From positions 1 to 5,036 of the forward strand of contig CAMFFI010000105.1 in the NCBI GenBank assembly GCA_945949625.1: a DNA stretch of 5,036 nucleotides, in the 5' to 3' direction. Positions 1 through 5,036 of the stretch are shown here, one piece after another. This DNA comes from an uncultured bacterium (GTDB lineage: Bacteria > Bacillota > Clostridia > Oscillospirales > Acutalibacteraceae). The translations under genes and the position numbers were made by a program. Each line of letters opens with the position of its first letter. Positions within the stretch are counted from its first letter, which is position 1. A model generated the notes under the pieces. That model saw only the letters and a list, made by a program, of their open reading frames with translations. It was not told the DNA's origin and ran no database searches.

Positions 1-217
1 TTTCTCATTTTTTACCCCAAAAATCCGAGCTTCACTTTGGCAATTTAGGCGTACTGTTTTTTTAATTTTTTACCTAAAGGTTGATGTATTCTTTTCTCTC
101 CCTCCGTCAAAACTGCGTTTTGACACCTCCCTCATCAGAGGGAGGCAAGAATTAAAACACAAACGTTCTGCGAAGTTTTCGGACAAACCTTGTAATTGTC
201 CCTACTGTTTTTATTTA
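1..217. other. Intergenic/left-edge region without a supported gene
   Basis: No reading frame here looks like a gene. The stretch is AT-rich and holds a palindromic repeat at 98-145, small hairpins at 171-181 (CGAA/TTCG) and 181-201 (GGACAA/TTGTCC with a 9-nt loop), and a 10-bp direct repeat ATTTTTTACC at 7-16 and 65-74. It lies just downstream of the PlsY-like gene, so it should contain that operon's 3' untranslated end, but none of the hairpins is followed by a convincing T-run on the minus strand. A minus-strand ATG at 6-8 lies too close to the edge to judge. Confidence 0.6.
98..145. repeat. Palindromic intergenic repeat with two adjacent hairpins
   Basis: Two perfect hairpins lie side by side. 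GTCAAAAC (106-113) pairs with GTTTTGAC (117-124) across a TGC triloop, and CCTCCCTC (126-133) pairs with GAGGGAGG (138-145) across ATCA. A further CTCCCTCC at 98-105 can compete for the same G-rich arm (98-104 with 138-144), giving an alternative long stem that encloses the first hairpin. This arrangement resembles short dispersed repeats that I recall from Clostridia genomes, but membership of a family cannot be tested from one copy. Neither hairpin is followed by a T-tract, so it is not a standard intrinsic terminator, although it could protect the 3' end of the upstream transcript. Confidence 0.7.
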
Positions 218-853
218 TTACCCTGCAATATTGATTTGCTCCGAGGTTTCGTTTGTTTTTATCGTATTCTTTTTTTCCCGATACTTTTCAATGTGCTTTA
301 TAATTACAACGGTAGAAATCAGGGAAAAGCCCAATGAAACCACGCTTAAAGGATTAAACAAAGCGCACACTACGCCAAAGTAAAAATATGTGACGATTGA
401 GCGGTCCTTATGAGGACTGATTTTTATTACAACCGAAAAGAATATATAGAAAAAGCACAGCAAAAGCAAGGGAATAAAATTTTCGGGAACAAAACCAAGA
501 CCTACTCCGAAAGAAACTGCAATTCCTTTTCCGCCGTCAAAGGAGTTCCACAAAGGAAAACAATGGCCTAAAATAGGAGATACTACCACAAGAGCAAAAA
601 GAATATTGTTGGTATCCAGAGTATTTTTTGCCCAGAATACAGGAATAAAGCCTTTAGCCAAGTCAAAAATCAAGGTAAGAGTACCGACTAAAAAATTTCC
701 GTAAACAAAAGCGTTTGCAGTACCCGGATTGTGGTCCTTGCTTACGCTGAAAATATTCTTATTGCAAAAGCACTTAACCAGTATATAGCCTGTAAGAATA
801 CTGCCCATTACATAACCCATAAGGGAAAACAAAAAATAATCCAATATTTTCAT
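218..853 (-). CDS. PlsY-family membrane protein (putative acyl-phosphate:glycerol-3-phosphate acyltransferase), divergent
   Basis: PlsY enzymes move an acyl group from acyl-phosphate to glycerol-3-phosphate in the inner membrane, making lysophosphatidate for phospholipid synthesis. The 211-residue protein has the family's length and hydrophobic layout, with membrane segments near residues 5-27, 53-74, 84-101, 123-145 and 152-186. Visible family motifs are GSILTGY (17-23), NPGTANAF (42-49), DLAKG (64-68) and a clear motif 2, GHCFPLWNSFDGGKG (96-110), the glycine-rich substrate loop. Motif 1 reads KDHNPGTAN where typical PlsY has GSGNxGATN, so the usual serine appears to be aspartate; near the C-terminus, KHIEKY (187-191 area) keeps the histidine but lacks the asparagine of the usual RHxxNI. 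It is therefore a PlsY paralogue or subfamily whose substrate is not proven. The start is preceded by a strong GGAGG (858-862). It lies 40 bp after the glycosyltransferase gene and is probably cotranscribed with it. Confidence 0.8.
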   Translation of the reverse strand: MKILDYFLFSLMGYVMGSILTGYILVKCFCNKNIFSVSKDHNPGTANAFVYGNFLVGTLTLIFDLAKGFIPVFWAKNTLDTNNILFALVVVSPILGHCFPLWNSFDGGKGIAVSFGVGLGFVPENFIPLLLLCFFYIFFSVVIKISPHKDRSIVTYFYFGVVCALFNPLSVVSLGFSLISTVVIIKHIEKYREKKNTIKTNETSEQINIAG

Positions 854-893
854 TTTACCTCCCCCTTTCCCTGCTGTTTACATATAGTTTTCT

Positions 894-2024
894 TTAATTT
901 TTGTTTTTACTGACTATTTCTTCAACAGTCTTGCAGATTAATTCCGCTGAATTTTTTCTTATATTTTTTGTCTGAGCCTTTATCATTTTATTTCTCAGTT
1001 CTGTATCAACCAATAATCTTCTTCCCAAAAGCGCCTGTGATTTTGAATCAACTGCCGTTACGCTCATTTTTCGTTTGCAAAAATAGCGGCAGTTTTCGGT
1101 TTCGCAGCCGGGAATAGGTTTTATATGCACAATAGGCACGTTGCACACTGCCGCCTCGGTTGTGGTAAGTCCTCCCGGCTTTGTAAACACAACGTCGCAG
1201 GCTTTCAGATAAAGGTACATTTTGTTTGTATAGCCTATAATTTTGACGTTTTTATTCTTTCTGTATTTTTCCCTTAATTTTTTTTCAATCTTTTCGTTGC
1301 CTCCGCAGATAATATAAATTTCCTCGTTTTCCTTTAGCAGTAAGGACGCCTCATTTGCAAGGCTTGAAAGATTGCCTGCCCCCATACTTCCGCCGATGAT
1401 TAACTGCATTTTTATGTTTTTGTCAATTTTAAGCAATTCGCGCGCCTGATATTTTGATATGCTTTTTTCAAAATCAGGTGACACGGGTATTCCCAGGGGA
1501 ATAAGCTTTTCCTCAGGCACTCCTCTCTGCACATATTCATCAATCAAATCTTCTGAGGGAATGAAGTAATAGTCGCAGTCTGTTTCCTCCCAGAAGGGTA
1601 TGCAGGTGTAGTCTGTTCCTATTGCAAAGACAGGTGGAAGCGCAATCCCCAGTTTTTTCATATGAGTAACAGTTTCCGCAGGGTAAAGATGAGGCATAAT
1701 TATTGCGTCAAAATGATTGCTTTGTATATATTTTGAAAGGTGCTTTGTCATAGCCGTATTGGCATAATAAACAGGTGATTTATGTGGGGATAAATGCTTG
1801 CTTACAAACATTCCCAGCTTGTAAACCTCGCCGAAAACCTTTGGAGTTTTCTTTACAACAGATACATACACTCCGCCCACTGCATTTGAAACCTTATCGC
1901 CTGCAAGGCGCAGATAATCAAGCATAACAGCCTGATGTCCCATTTGCTTAAGCTTTTGTTCAATTGCTCTGCCTGCGGCATTATGACCGCCGCCGGTATT
2001 ACAGGATAAAATTAAGGCTTTCAT
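894..2024 (-). CDS. GT28-family diacylglycerol glycosyltransferase (MGDG synthase/UgtP-like)
   Basis: This 376-residue protein belongs to the MurG-like GT-B fold family that includes plant and bacterial MGDG synthases and Bacillus UgtP (about 382 residues), enzymes that add glucose or galactose from a UDP-sugar to diacylglycerol at the cytoplasmic face of the membrane. The N-terminal half carries the family's SCNTGGGHNAAGRAI signature (7-21), with the G-rich loop thought to contact the lipid acceptor, and TDYTCIPFWEETDCDYYFIPSE (137-158) in place of the more common TD(F/Y)TxHPFW. The C-terminal nucleotide-sugar domain has GGSMGAGNL (211-219) and the donor-binding TKPGGLTTTEA (281-291). There is no signal peptide or membrane span, as expected for a peripheral enzyme. 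The sugar donor and the number of sugars added cannot be read from the sequence. A full AAGGAGG ribosome site (2031-2037) supports the start. It heads a likely two-gene operon with the PlsY-like gene, which makes a lipid-synthesis role coherent. Confidence 0.88.
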   Translation of the reverse strand: MKALILSCNTGGGHNAAGRAIEQKLKQMGHQAVMLDYLRLAGDKVSNAVGGVYVSVVKKTPKVFGEVYKLGMFVSKHLSPHKSPVYYANTAMTKHLSKYIQSNHFDAIIMPHLYPAETVTHMKKLGIALPPVFAIGTDYTCIPFWEETDCDYYFIPSEDLIDEYVQRGVPEEKLIPLGIPVSPDFEKSISKYQARELLKIDKNIKMQLIIGGSMGAGNLSSLANEASLLLKENEEIYIICGGNEKIEKKLREKYRKNKNVKIIGYTNKMYLYLKACDVVFTKPGGLTTTEAAVCNVPIVHIKPIPGCETENCRYFCKRKMSVTAVDSKSQALLGRRLLVDTELRNKMIKAQTKNIRKNSAELICKTVEEIVSKNKN

Positions 2025-2056
2025 AAAGCACCTCCTTAAATTTTAATTATTGTTTA

Positions 2057-2094
2057 ATAATAGACAGCTTAACACAAAAACAGCATATTTTCAA
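2057..2094 (-). promoter_or_regulatory. Possible sigma-A-type promoter for the glycolipid operon
   Basis: On the minus strand, TTGAAA (2089-2094) sits 17 bp before TAAGCT (2066-2071), a good -35 with a weak -10. A better -10-like TATTAT lies at 2057-2062 but without a well-placed -35. The position, upstream of the strong ribosome site and downstream of two terminator-like hairpins, is what one expects if the glycosyltransferase gene has its own promoter. This is a motif match in AT-rich DNA and is tentative. Confidence 0.3.
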
Positions 2095-2115
2095 GGCTTT
2101 TTTCCCACTGTTTCG

Positions 2116-2239
2116 GCTCTGTTTTCTATAAAAAGTCGAGTGCCTCGACACGCAATTCGTGCAGACAGGTTGTACTAACTATATCCTTTTATGCCCGAGC
2201 GCAACCGAGCAGTTTTTTATAAAGTAAAGAAAACAGAGC
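2116..2239. repeat. Intergenic unit bounded by imperfect inverted repeats (MITE-like or regulatory)
   Basis: GCTCTGTTTTCT at 2116-2127 is repeated perfectly in inverted orientation at 2228-2239. With a 7-bp offset the similarity continues inward as ATAAAAAG on the left and, inverted, TATAAAAAACTG on the right. Inside lie a GTCGAG-TGC-CTCGAC hairpin (2135-2149), a CACG/CGTG hairpin (2149-2161), and the partial tandem repeat CCGAGCGCAACCGAGC (2195-2210). No coding frame is supported. A short, non-coding, hairpin-rich unit with inverted ends resembles a miniature mobile element or a dispersed regulatory repeat, but no target-site duplication is evident. The right end also forms half of the rsmG terminator. 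Confidence 0.5.
2130..2149 (-). terminator. Second, downstream intrinsic-terminator-like hairpin
   Basis: Read on the minus strand, GTCGAG and CTCGAC (2135-2149) form a perfect 6-bp stem with a GCA triloop, followed directly by TTTTTA (2134-2129). No T-run follows in the plus direction, so the signal is oriented with the genes. It lies about 110 bp after rsmG and would catch transcripts that read through the first terminator. The stem is short, hence moderate confidence. Confidence 0.5.
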
Positions 2240-2253
2240 GGTTATGCTCTGTT
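2221..2253 (-). terminator. Intrinsic terminator of rsmG (end of the mnmG-rsmG unit)
   Basis: On the minus strand, AACAGAGC (2253-2246) pairs perfectly with GCTCTGTT (2239-2232) across a 6-nt loop, and the stem runs into TTCTTTACTTT. It begins 5 nt after the rsmG stop codon. The second arm is also part of a longer sequence that can pair instead with AGAAAACAGAGC further downstream (2127-2116), so an alternative fold exists. Confidence 0.75.
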
Positions 2254-2258
2254 AATGT

Positions 2259-2966
2259 TTACAAGGGTTTTGATTTTATTTTTGAGCCGTGTCGGGGATA
2301 TTTTTCCGGTGTGGGTTTGATTTTTTCTATGATTACAAGCGTTCTTCCGCTGTTATCGGGCAGAGAAAACTCCTTTATTTCCTTAATTTTTCCGCCTAAT
2401 AATTCAACAGCATTTTCTGCATTTGCAATTTCACTCTGTGCGTCGGGACCTTTCATTGCCGCAAAAAATCCGCCCTTTTTAACATAAGGCAGACAAAGCT
2501 CGCAAAGCAAATTAAGCTGCGCAACAGCTCTTGAAAAGGCATAATCATAGACTTCTCTGTCATTTTTGTTTCTTGAGGCTTCCTCTGCTCTGCTGTGAAT
2601 TGTCCGGGCAGTAATATTAAGTTTATCACACACATTCTGCAAAAACACAAGCCGCTTGTTAAGGCTGTCAAGCAAAGTCAAATCCAAGTCGTCTCTTACA
2701 ATTTTCAGAGGTATTCCCGGAAAGCCTGCGCCTGTTCCAATATCAATTACTTTTGCATTTTTTTCAATTTCAAGATACTTTAAGATTGTAAGGCTGTCTG
2801 CAAAATGCTTGACTGCAACCTGCTGTGGCTCTGTAATTGCAGTAAGGTTCATTTTTTCGTTCCACTCTATAAGCAAAGCATAGTATTTTTCAAATTTTTC
2901 ATAGCTTTCTTTTGAAATATCAATATTCATTTCAGCTAACGCTTGTTTTAAAAAATCAGAAACCAT
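2259..2966 (-). CDS. rsmG: 16S rRNA (guanine-N7) methyltransferase RsmG (GidB)
   Basis: RsmG uses S-adenosylmethionine to methylate N7 of a guanine in the 530 loop of 16S rRNA (G527 in E. coli numbering); loss is known to give low-level streptomycin resistance in several bacteria. The 235-residue product matches family length (about 239 in Bacillus). Visible landmarks are WNEKMNLTAI (35-44), the SAM-binding loop VIDIGTGAGFPGIPLK (73-88), the YDYAFSRAVA segment (140-149), MKGP (171-174), and the basic C-terminal tail KYPRHGSKIKSKPL typical of the family. The start chosen at 2966 has an AAAGGAG site 6 nt upstream and leaves an 11-bp gap after mnmG. An in-frame ATG at 2999 would add 11 residues without homologous character and overlap mnmG by 22 bp, so it is disfavoured. 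It is cotranscribed with mnmG and ends at a hairpin terminator. Confidence 0.96.
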   Translation of the reverse strand: MVSDFLKQALAEMNIDISKESYEKFEKYYALLIEWNEKMNLTAITEPQQVAVKHFADSLTILKYLEIEKNAKVIDIGTGAGFPGIPLKIVRDDLDLTLLDSLNKRLVFLQNVCDKLNITARTIHSRAEEASRNKNDREVYDYAFSRAVAQLNLLCELCLPYVKKGGFFAAMKGPDAQSEIANAENAVELLGGKIKEIKEFSLPDNSGRTLVIIEKIKPTPEKYPRHGSKIKSKPL

Positions 2967-2972
2967 AAAATG

Positions 2973-2979
2973 CTCCTTT
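2973..2979 (-). promoter_or_regulatory. Ribosome binding site that fixes the rsmG start
   Basis: AAAGGAG on the minus strand lies 6 nt before the ATG at 2966 and overlaps the mnmG stop codon (TAA, 2980-2978). This tight arrangement supports translational coupling of mnmG and rsmG and favours the shorter RsmG over the upstream ATG. Confidence 0.85.
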
Positions 2980-4843
2980 ATTTGTTTTGTGCAAGCCATA
3001 TAAGCAGTACGCTTACGTCGGCAGGTGAAACTCCTGAAATTCTGGACGCCTGTCCTATACTTACGGGCTTGATTTTATTAAGCTTTTCCTGCGCCTCAAG
3101 TCTTAAGCCGATAATTGTGGCGTAGTCCAAATCTTTCGGCAGTTTTTTATTTTCAAGCTTTCGCATTTGCTCAACCTGATGGAGCTGTTTGTTAATATAT
3201 CCCTCGTATTTTATTTCAATTTCAACCTGTTCAAAAATATTGGGGTCAATCTGTGGTCTGTGGGTATCAACAGCTTTCAGACATTCATAATCAAGCTGGG
3301 GACGCTTTAAAAGCTCTATTAACCTTACTCCCGTTGTTATGGGAGATGTTTCACGTGAAACAAGTATATTGTTCACCTGCTCGGTGGGTGGAATGACCGT
3401 TTTCTGAACTCTTTTGTATTCCTGCTTTTTAAGCTCCTGCTTTGCCAAAAATCTTTGCCATCTGTCCTCGGTTATAAGTCCTATTGCATAACCCTTGGGA
3501 GTAAGGCGCACGTCTGCGTTATCCTGTCTTAAAATAAGCCTGTATTCACTTCTTGAGGTCATCATTCTGTAAGGCTCGTTTGCTCCCTTTGTTACCAAAT
3601 CATCAATTAAAGTGCCTATGTATGAGCTTGCTCTGTCAAGAATAAAAGGCTCCTTGCCTTTTATTTTCAAAGCTGCATTTATTCCTGCAATAAGTCCCTG
3701 TGCGGCGGCCTCCTCATATCCGCTGCTGCCGTTAAACTGTCCTGCACCGTATAAGCCGGGATAGTCCTTAAATTCAAGAGTTGCCTGCATAGCCAAAGGG
3801 TCAACGCAGTCATACTCAATTGCATATGCAGGTCGCATTATAACTGCATTTTCAAGACCTTTTATGGTGTGATAAAATTTAAGCTGAACCTCCTCGGGAA
3901 GTGATGAGGACATTCCCTGGAGATACATTTCCTCCGTATCAAGTCCGCAGGGCTCAATAAAAAGCTGATGTCTTTTTTTATCCTTAAAGCGTACGATTTT
4001 ATCCTCAAGGCTTGGGCAGTACCGGGGTCCAACTCCTTCGATTTTTCCGCTGTATAAAGGTGAACGGTGGATATTTTCAAGAATAATCTCTTTGGTTTTT
4101 TCATTTGTCCAGCTTATGTGGCAGTCAACCTTATTTTCGCCTAAATCTTCCGTATCGTATGAAAAAGGAACGGGCGGCTCGTCGCCGCTTTGCTTTTCAA
4201 GCTCTGAAAAATCTATGCTCCTTCTTAAAACTCTTGCCGGAGTGCCTGTTTTAAATCTTCTTAAGGGCAAACCAATCTTTTTAAGGCTTGCTCCCAAAAA
4301 TGCCGCAGGAAAAATTCCGTCGGGACCGCTTTCGTAGGAAACCTCTCCTATAAAAATACGTCCGCCCAGATATGTTCCCGTTGCAATTACAACAGCCTTA
4401 ACATTAAAAAGTGCGTTCATTCTTGTTTTTAACTGCCAGCCGTTTTCTGTTTGTTTTATATCAACAATTTCAGCCTGTCTGAGATGAAGATTTTCCTGTA
4501 ATTCAAGCTTGTGCTTCATTACGTTTGAGTATTTTCTTCTGTCTATCTGAGCTCGCAGAGAATGAACGGCAGGGCCTTTGCCTCTGTTTAACATTCTCAT
4601 CTGTAAAAAACATTCGTCGGCAGTTTTGCCCATTTCTCCGCCTAAAGCATCAATTTCTCTGACAAGATGTCCCTTTGCTGTTCCGCCGATTGACGGGTTA
4701 CAGGGACAGTTGCCTACTGCGTCCATATTTATAGTAAACACAGCCGTATTACAGCCAAGTCTTGCGCTTGCCAGCGCCGCTTCAATACCTGCGTGACCTG
4801 CTCCGATTACGGCTACGTCATATTCACCTGCTATATAATCCAT
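2978..4843 (-). CDS. mnmG: tRNA uridine-5-carboxymethylaminomethyl(34) synthesis enzyme MnmG (GidA)
   Basis: MnmG is the FAD-dependent partner of the GTPase MnmE; together they add an aminomethyl or carboxymethylaminomethyl group to C5 of wobble U34 in tRNAs that read two-codon boxes ending in purines. The 621-residue protein is full length (E. coli 629, Bacillus 628). It shows the Rossmann FAD loop GAGHAG (14-19), CNPSIGG with Cys48, both family signatures, GPRYCPSLEDKIVRF (272-286, with Cys276 matching the conserved catalytic cysteine) and AGQFNGSSGYEEAAAQG (from 367), and the helical C-terminal MnmE/tRNA-binding region ending in IGQASRISGVSPADVSVLLIWL. The start has GAAAGGAA 7 nt upstream (4851-4858). 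It follows mnmE by 112 bp and precedes rsmG by 11 bp. Codons 494-499 (around VSRET) contain an exact parS site, so this gene also appears to carry a chromosome-segregation element. Confidence 0.98.
   Translation of the reverse strand: MDYIAGEYDVAVIGAGHAGIEAALASARLGCNTAVFTINMDAVGNCPCNPSIGGTAKGHLVREIDALGGEMGKTADECFLQMRMLNRGKGPAVHSLRAQIDRRKYSNVMKHKLELQENLHLRQAEIVDIKQTENGWQLKTRMNALFNVKAVVIATGTYLGGRIFIGEVSYESGPDGIFPAAFLGASLKKIGLPLRRFKTGTPARVLRRSIDFSELEKQSGDEPPVPFSYDTEDLGENKVDCHISWTNEKTKEIILENIHRSPLYSGKIEGVGPRYCPSLEDKIVRFKDKKRHQLFIEPCGLDTEEMYLQGMSSSLPEEVQLKFYHTIKGLENAVIMRPAYAIEYDCVDPLAMQATLEFKDYPGLYGAGQFNGSSGYEEAAAQGLIAGINAALKIKGKEPFILDRASSYIGTLIDDLVTKGANEPYRMMTSRSEYRLILRQDNADVRLTPKGYAIGLITEDRWQRFLAKQELKKQEYKRVQKTVIPPTEQVNNILVSRETSPITTGVRLIELLKRPQLDYECLKAVDTHRPQIDPNIFEQVEIEIKYEGYINKQLHQVEQMRKLENKKLPKDLDYATIIGLRLEAQEKLNKIKPVSIGQASRISGVSPADVSVLLIWLAQNK
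3347..3362. other. parS: parS centromere-like site (ParB/Spo0J binding) inside mnmG
   Basis: TGTTTCACGTGAAACA is a perfect 16-bp palindrome and an exact match to the consensus parS described for Bacillus Spo0J and for most bacterial chromosomes. ParB loads on such sites as a CTP-dependent clamp, spreads, and recruits SMC/condensin and ParA to segregate the origin region. It lies within mnmG, where the triplets read as V-S-R-E-T starting at residue 495. The origin-proximal gene order agrees with where parS sites cluster. Binding is inferred from the sequence match. Confidence 0.9.
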
Positions 4844-4891
4844 TTTTCTCTTCCTTTCAATGGAAATTTATCAAAAGTTGTAAGCTTTTAT

Positions 4892-4905
4892 ACAACAATT
4901 GTTGT
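4892..4905. promoter_or_regulatory. Perfect 14-bp palindrome in the mnmE-mnmG gap
   Basis: ACAACAATTGTTGT reads the same on both strands and sits 48 bp upstream of the mnmG start in a 112-bp AT-rich gap (4844-4955). On the minus strand it overlaps TTGTTG followed by TATAAA, and 17 bp after TTGTTG a TTTGAT occurs, so it may overlap an mnmG promoter and could act as an operator. On the plus strand it runs into seven Ts, but no plus-strand gene ends there. Its regulator, if any, is unknown. Confidence 0.35.
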
Positions 4906-4955
4906 TTTTTTAATATATATGAGGGTGGTTGTTATGATGAAAACTATGAAAAGTT

Positions 4956-5036
4956 TTACTTTCCCACACAGAAATTGTGGAAAACCTTATCCACAATTTC
5001 GTCGCTTGCTCTTTCGCCTGTAAGCTCAAGCAAACT
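4956..5036 (-). CDS. mnmE: tRNA modification GTPase MnmE (TrmE), C-terminal 26 residues
   Basis: The open frame entering from the right edge ends in TAA at 4958-4956 and encodes a tail with LLELTGERASDEIVDKVF followed by HNFCVGK. This is the invariant MnmE C-terminus: the helix ending in IF/VF and the FC(I/V)GK motif whose cysteine is required for U34 modification. MnmE is a G-domain protein that dimerises and works with MnmG, encoded next downstream. The rest of the gene, including the GTPase domain, lies outside the window. The short tail was identified from this motif and from synteny with mnmG. Confidence 0.93.
   Translation of the reverse strand, partial: SLLELTGERASDEIVDKVFHNFCVGK
4971..5000. 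repeat. 11-bp perfect inverted repeat carrying two convergent DnaA-box-like sequences
   Basis: GAAATTGTGGA (4971-4981) and TCCACAATTTC (4990-5000) are exact inverted copies around an 8-nt spacer. The right arm contains TTATCCACA (4987-4995), the perfect consensus DnaA box; the left contains TGTGGAAAA (4976-4984), the inverse of the variant TTTTCCACA. The pair lies in the coding end of mnmE. It could bind DnaA near the origin, or form a strong mRNA hairpin, or be a chance result of codon choice; the sequence alone cannot decide. Confidence 0.5.

Noticed and set aside
1..8. Possible start codon of a further minus-strand gene at the left edge (ATG at 8-6, preceded by GGGG)
   Set aside because: Only two complete codons are visible and the ribosome site is weak compared with its neighbours.
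7..74. 10-bp direct repeat ATTTTTTACC at 7-16 and 65-74 as a possible target-site duplication
   Set aside because: It is low-complexity T-rich sequence, and the 48 bp between the copies lack element-like ends; chance is likely.
171..201. Hairpins CGAA/TTCG and GGACAA/TTGTCC as a terminator for the PlsY-like gene
   Set aside because: The stems are weak and no T-run follows on the minus strand.
731..913. Plus-strand open frame of 60 codons across the PlsY-like start
   Set aside because: It is antisense to the PlsY-like coding frame and its composition is that of a shadow frame.
2191..2487. Plus-strand open frame of 98 codons over the rsmG end and intergenic region
   Set aside because: It is antisense to the conserved RsmG frame, has no ribosome site, and shows no recognisable protein character.
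2967..2999. Upstream ATG extending rsmG by 11 residues
   Set aside because: It would overlap mnmG by 22 bp and lacks a good ribosome site, while the ATG at 2966 has AAAGGAG at ideal spacing and gives the family's N-terminus.
3862..4337. Overlapping open frames of about 80 codons inside mnmG on both strands
   Set aside because: They lie entirely within the strongly conserved MnmG frame and have no initiation signals.
4793..5023. Plus-strand open frame across the mnmE-mnmG gap
   Set aside because: It overlaps the MnmG N-terminus and the conserved MnmE tail in antisense; no ribosome site or family features.

Overview
The window is a low-GC, Firmicutes-like (probably Clostridia) chromosomal segment in which every gene is read from the minus strand. 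Right to left it holds the last 26 codons of mnmE, complete mnmG, complete rsmG, a processive-type glycolipid glycosyltransferase, and a PlsY-like acyltransferase. The mnmE-mnmG-rsmG order is the classic origin-proximal block of Firmicutes (rpmH-rnpA-yidC-jag-mnmE-mnmG-rsmG), so the segment very probably lies near oriC. The taxonomic call is inference from gene order, base composition, purine-rich Shine-Dalgarno sites and the style of intergenic repeats; it is not a species identification.

Region by region: 4956-5036 is the MnmE C-terminus with its FCxGK tail, overlapping a perfect 11-bp inverted repeat that carries one consensus DnaA-box sequence and one variant in opposite orientation. 4844-4955 is a 112-bp AT-rich gap with a perfect 14-bp palindrome. 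2978-4843 is mnmG; inside it, at 3347-3362, is an exact 16-bp match to the bacterial centromere parS, the ParB/Spo0J binding site. rsmG follows 11 bp downstream and ends in a hairpin terminator. 2025-2258 is an intergenic region with two terminator-like hairpins and a roughly 124-bp unit bounded by imperfect inverted repeats. 894-2024 and 218-853 form an apparent two-gene lipid operon. 1-217 contains no supported gene but holds a dense palindromic repeat.

MnmE and MnmG together install the aminomethyl-type modification at wobble U34 of certain tRNAs, and RsmG methylates 16S rRNA, so the right half is a translation-fidelity module. The left half is membrane-lipid synthesis: a PlsY-family protein would make lysophosphatidate and the GT28 enzyme would glycosylate diacylglycerol. 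In Bacillus the noc/parA/parB genes follow rsmG; here they are replaced by the lipid genes, although a parS site persists within mnmG. The strongest observations are the embedded parS, the DnaA-box pair in mnmE, the two intergenic repeat elements, and the departure of the PlsY-like protein from canonical catalytic motifs.
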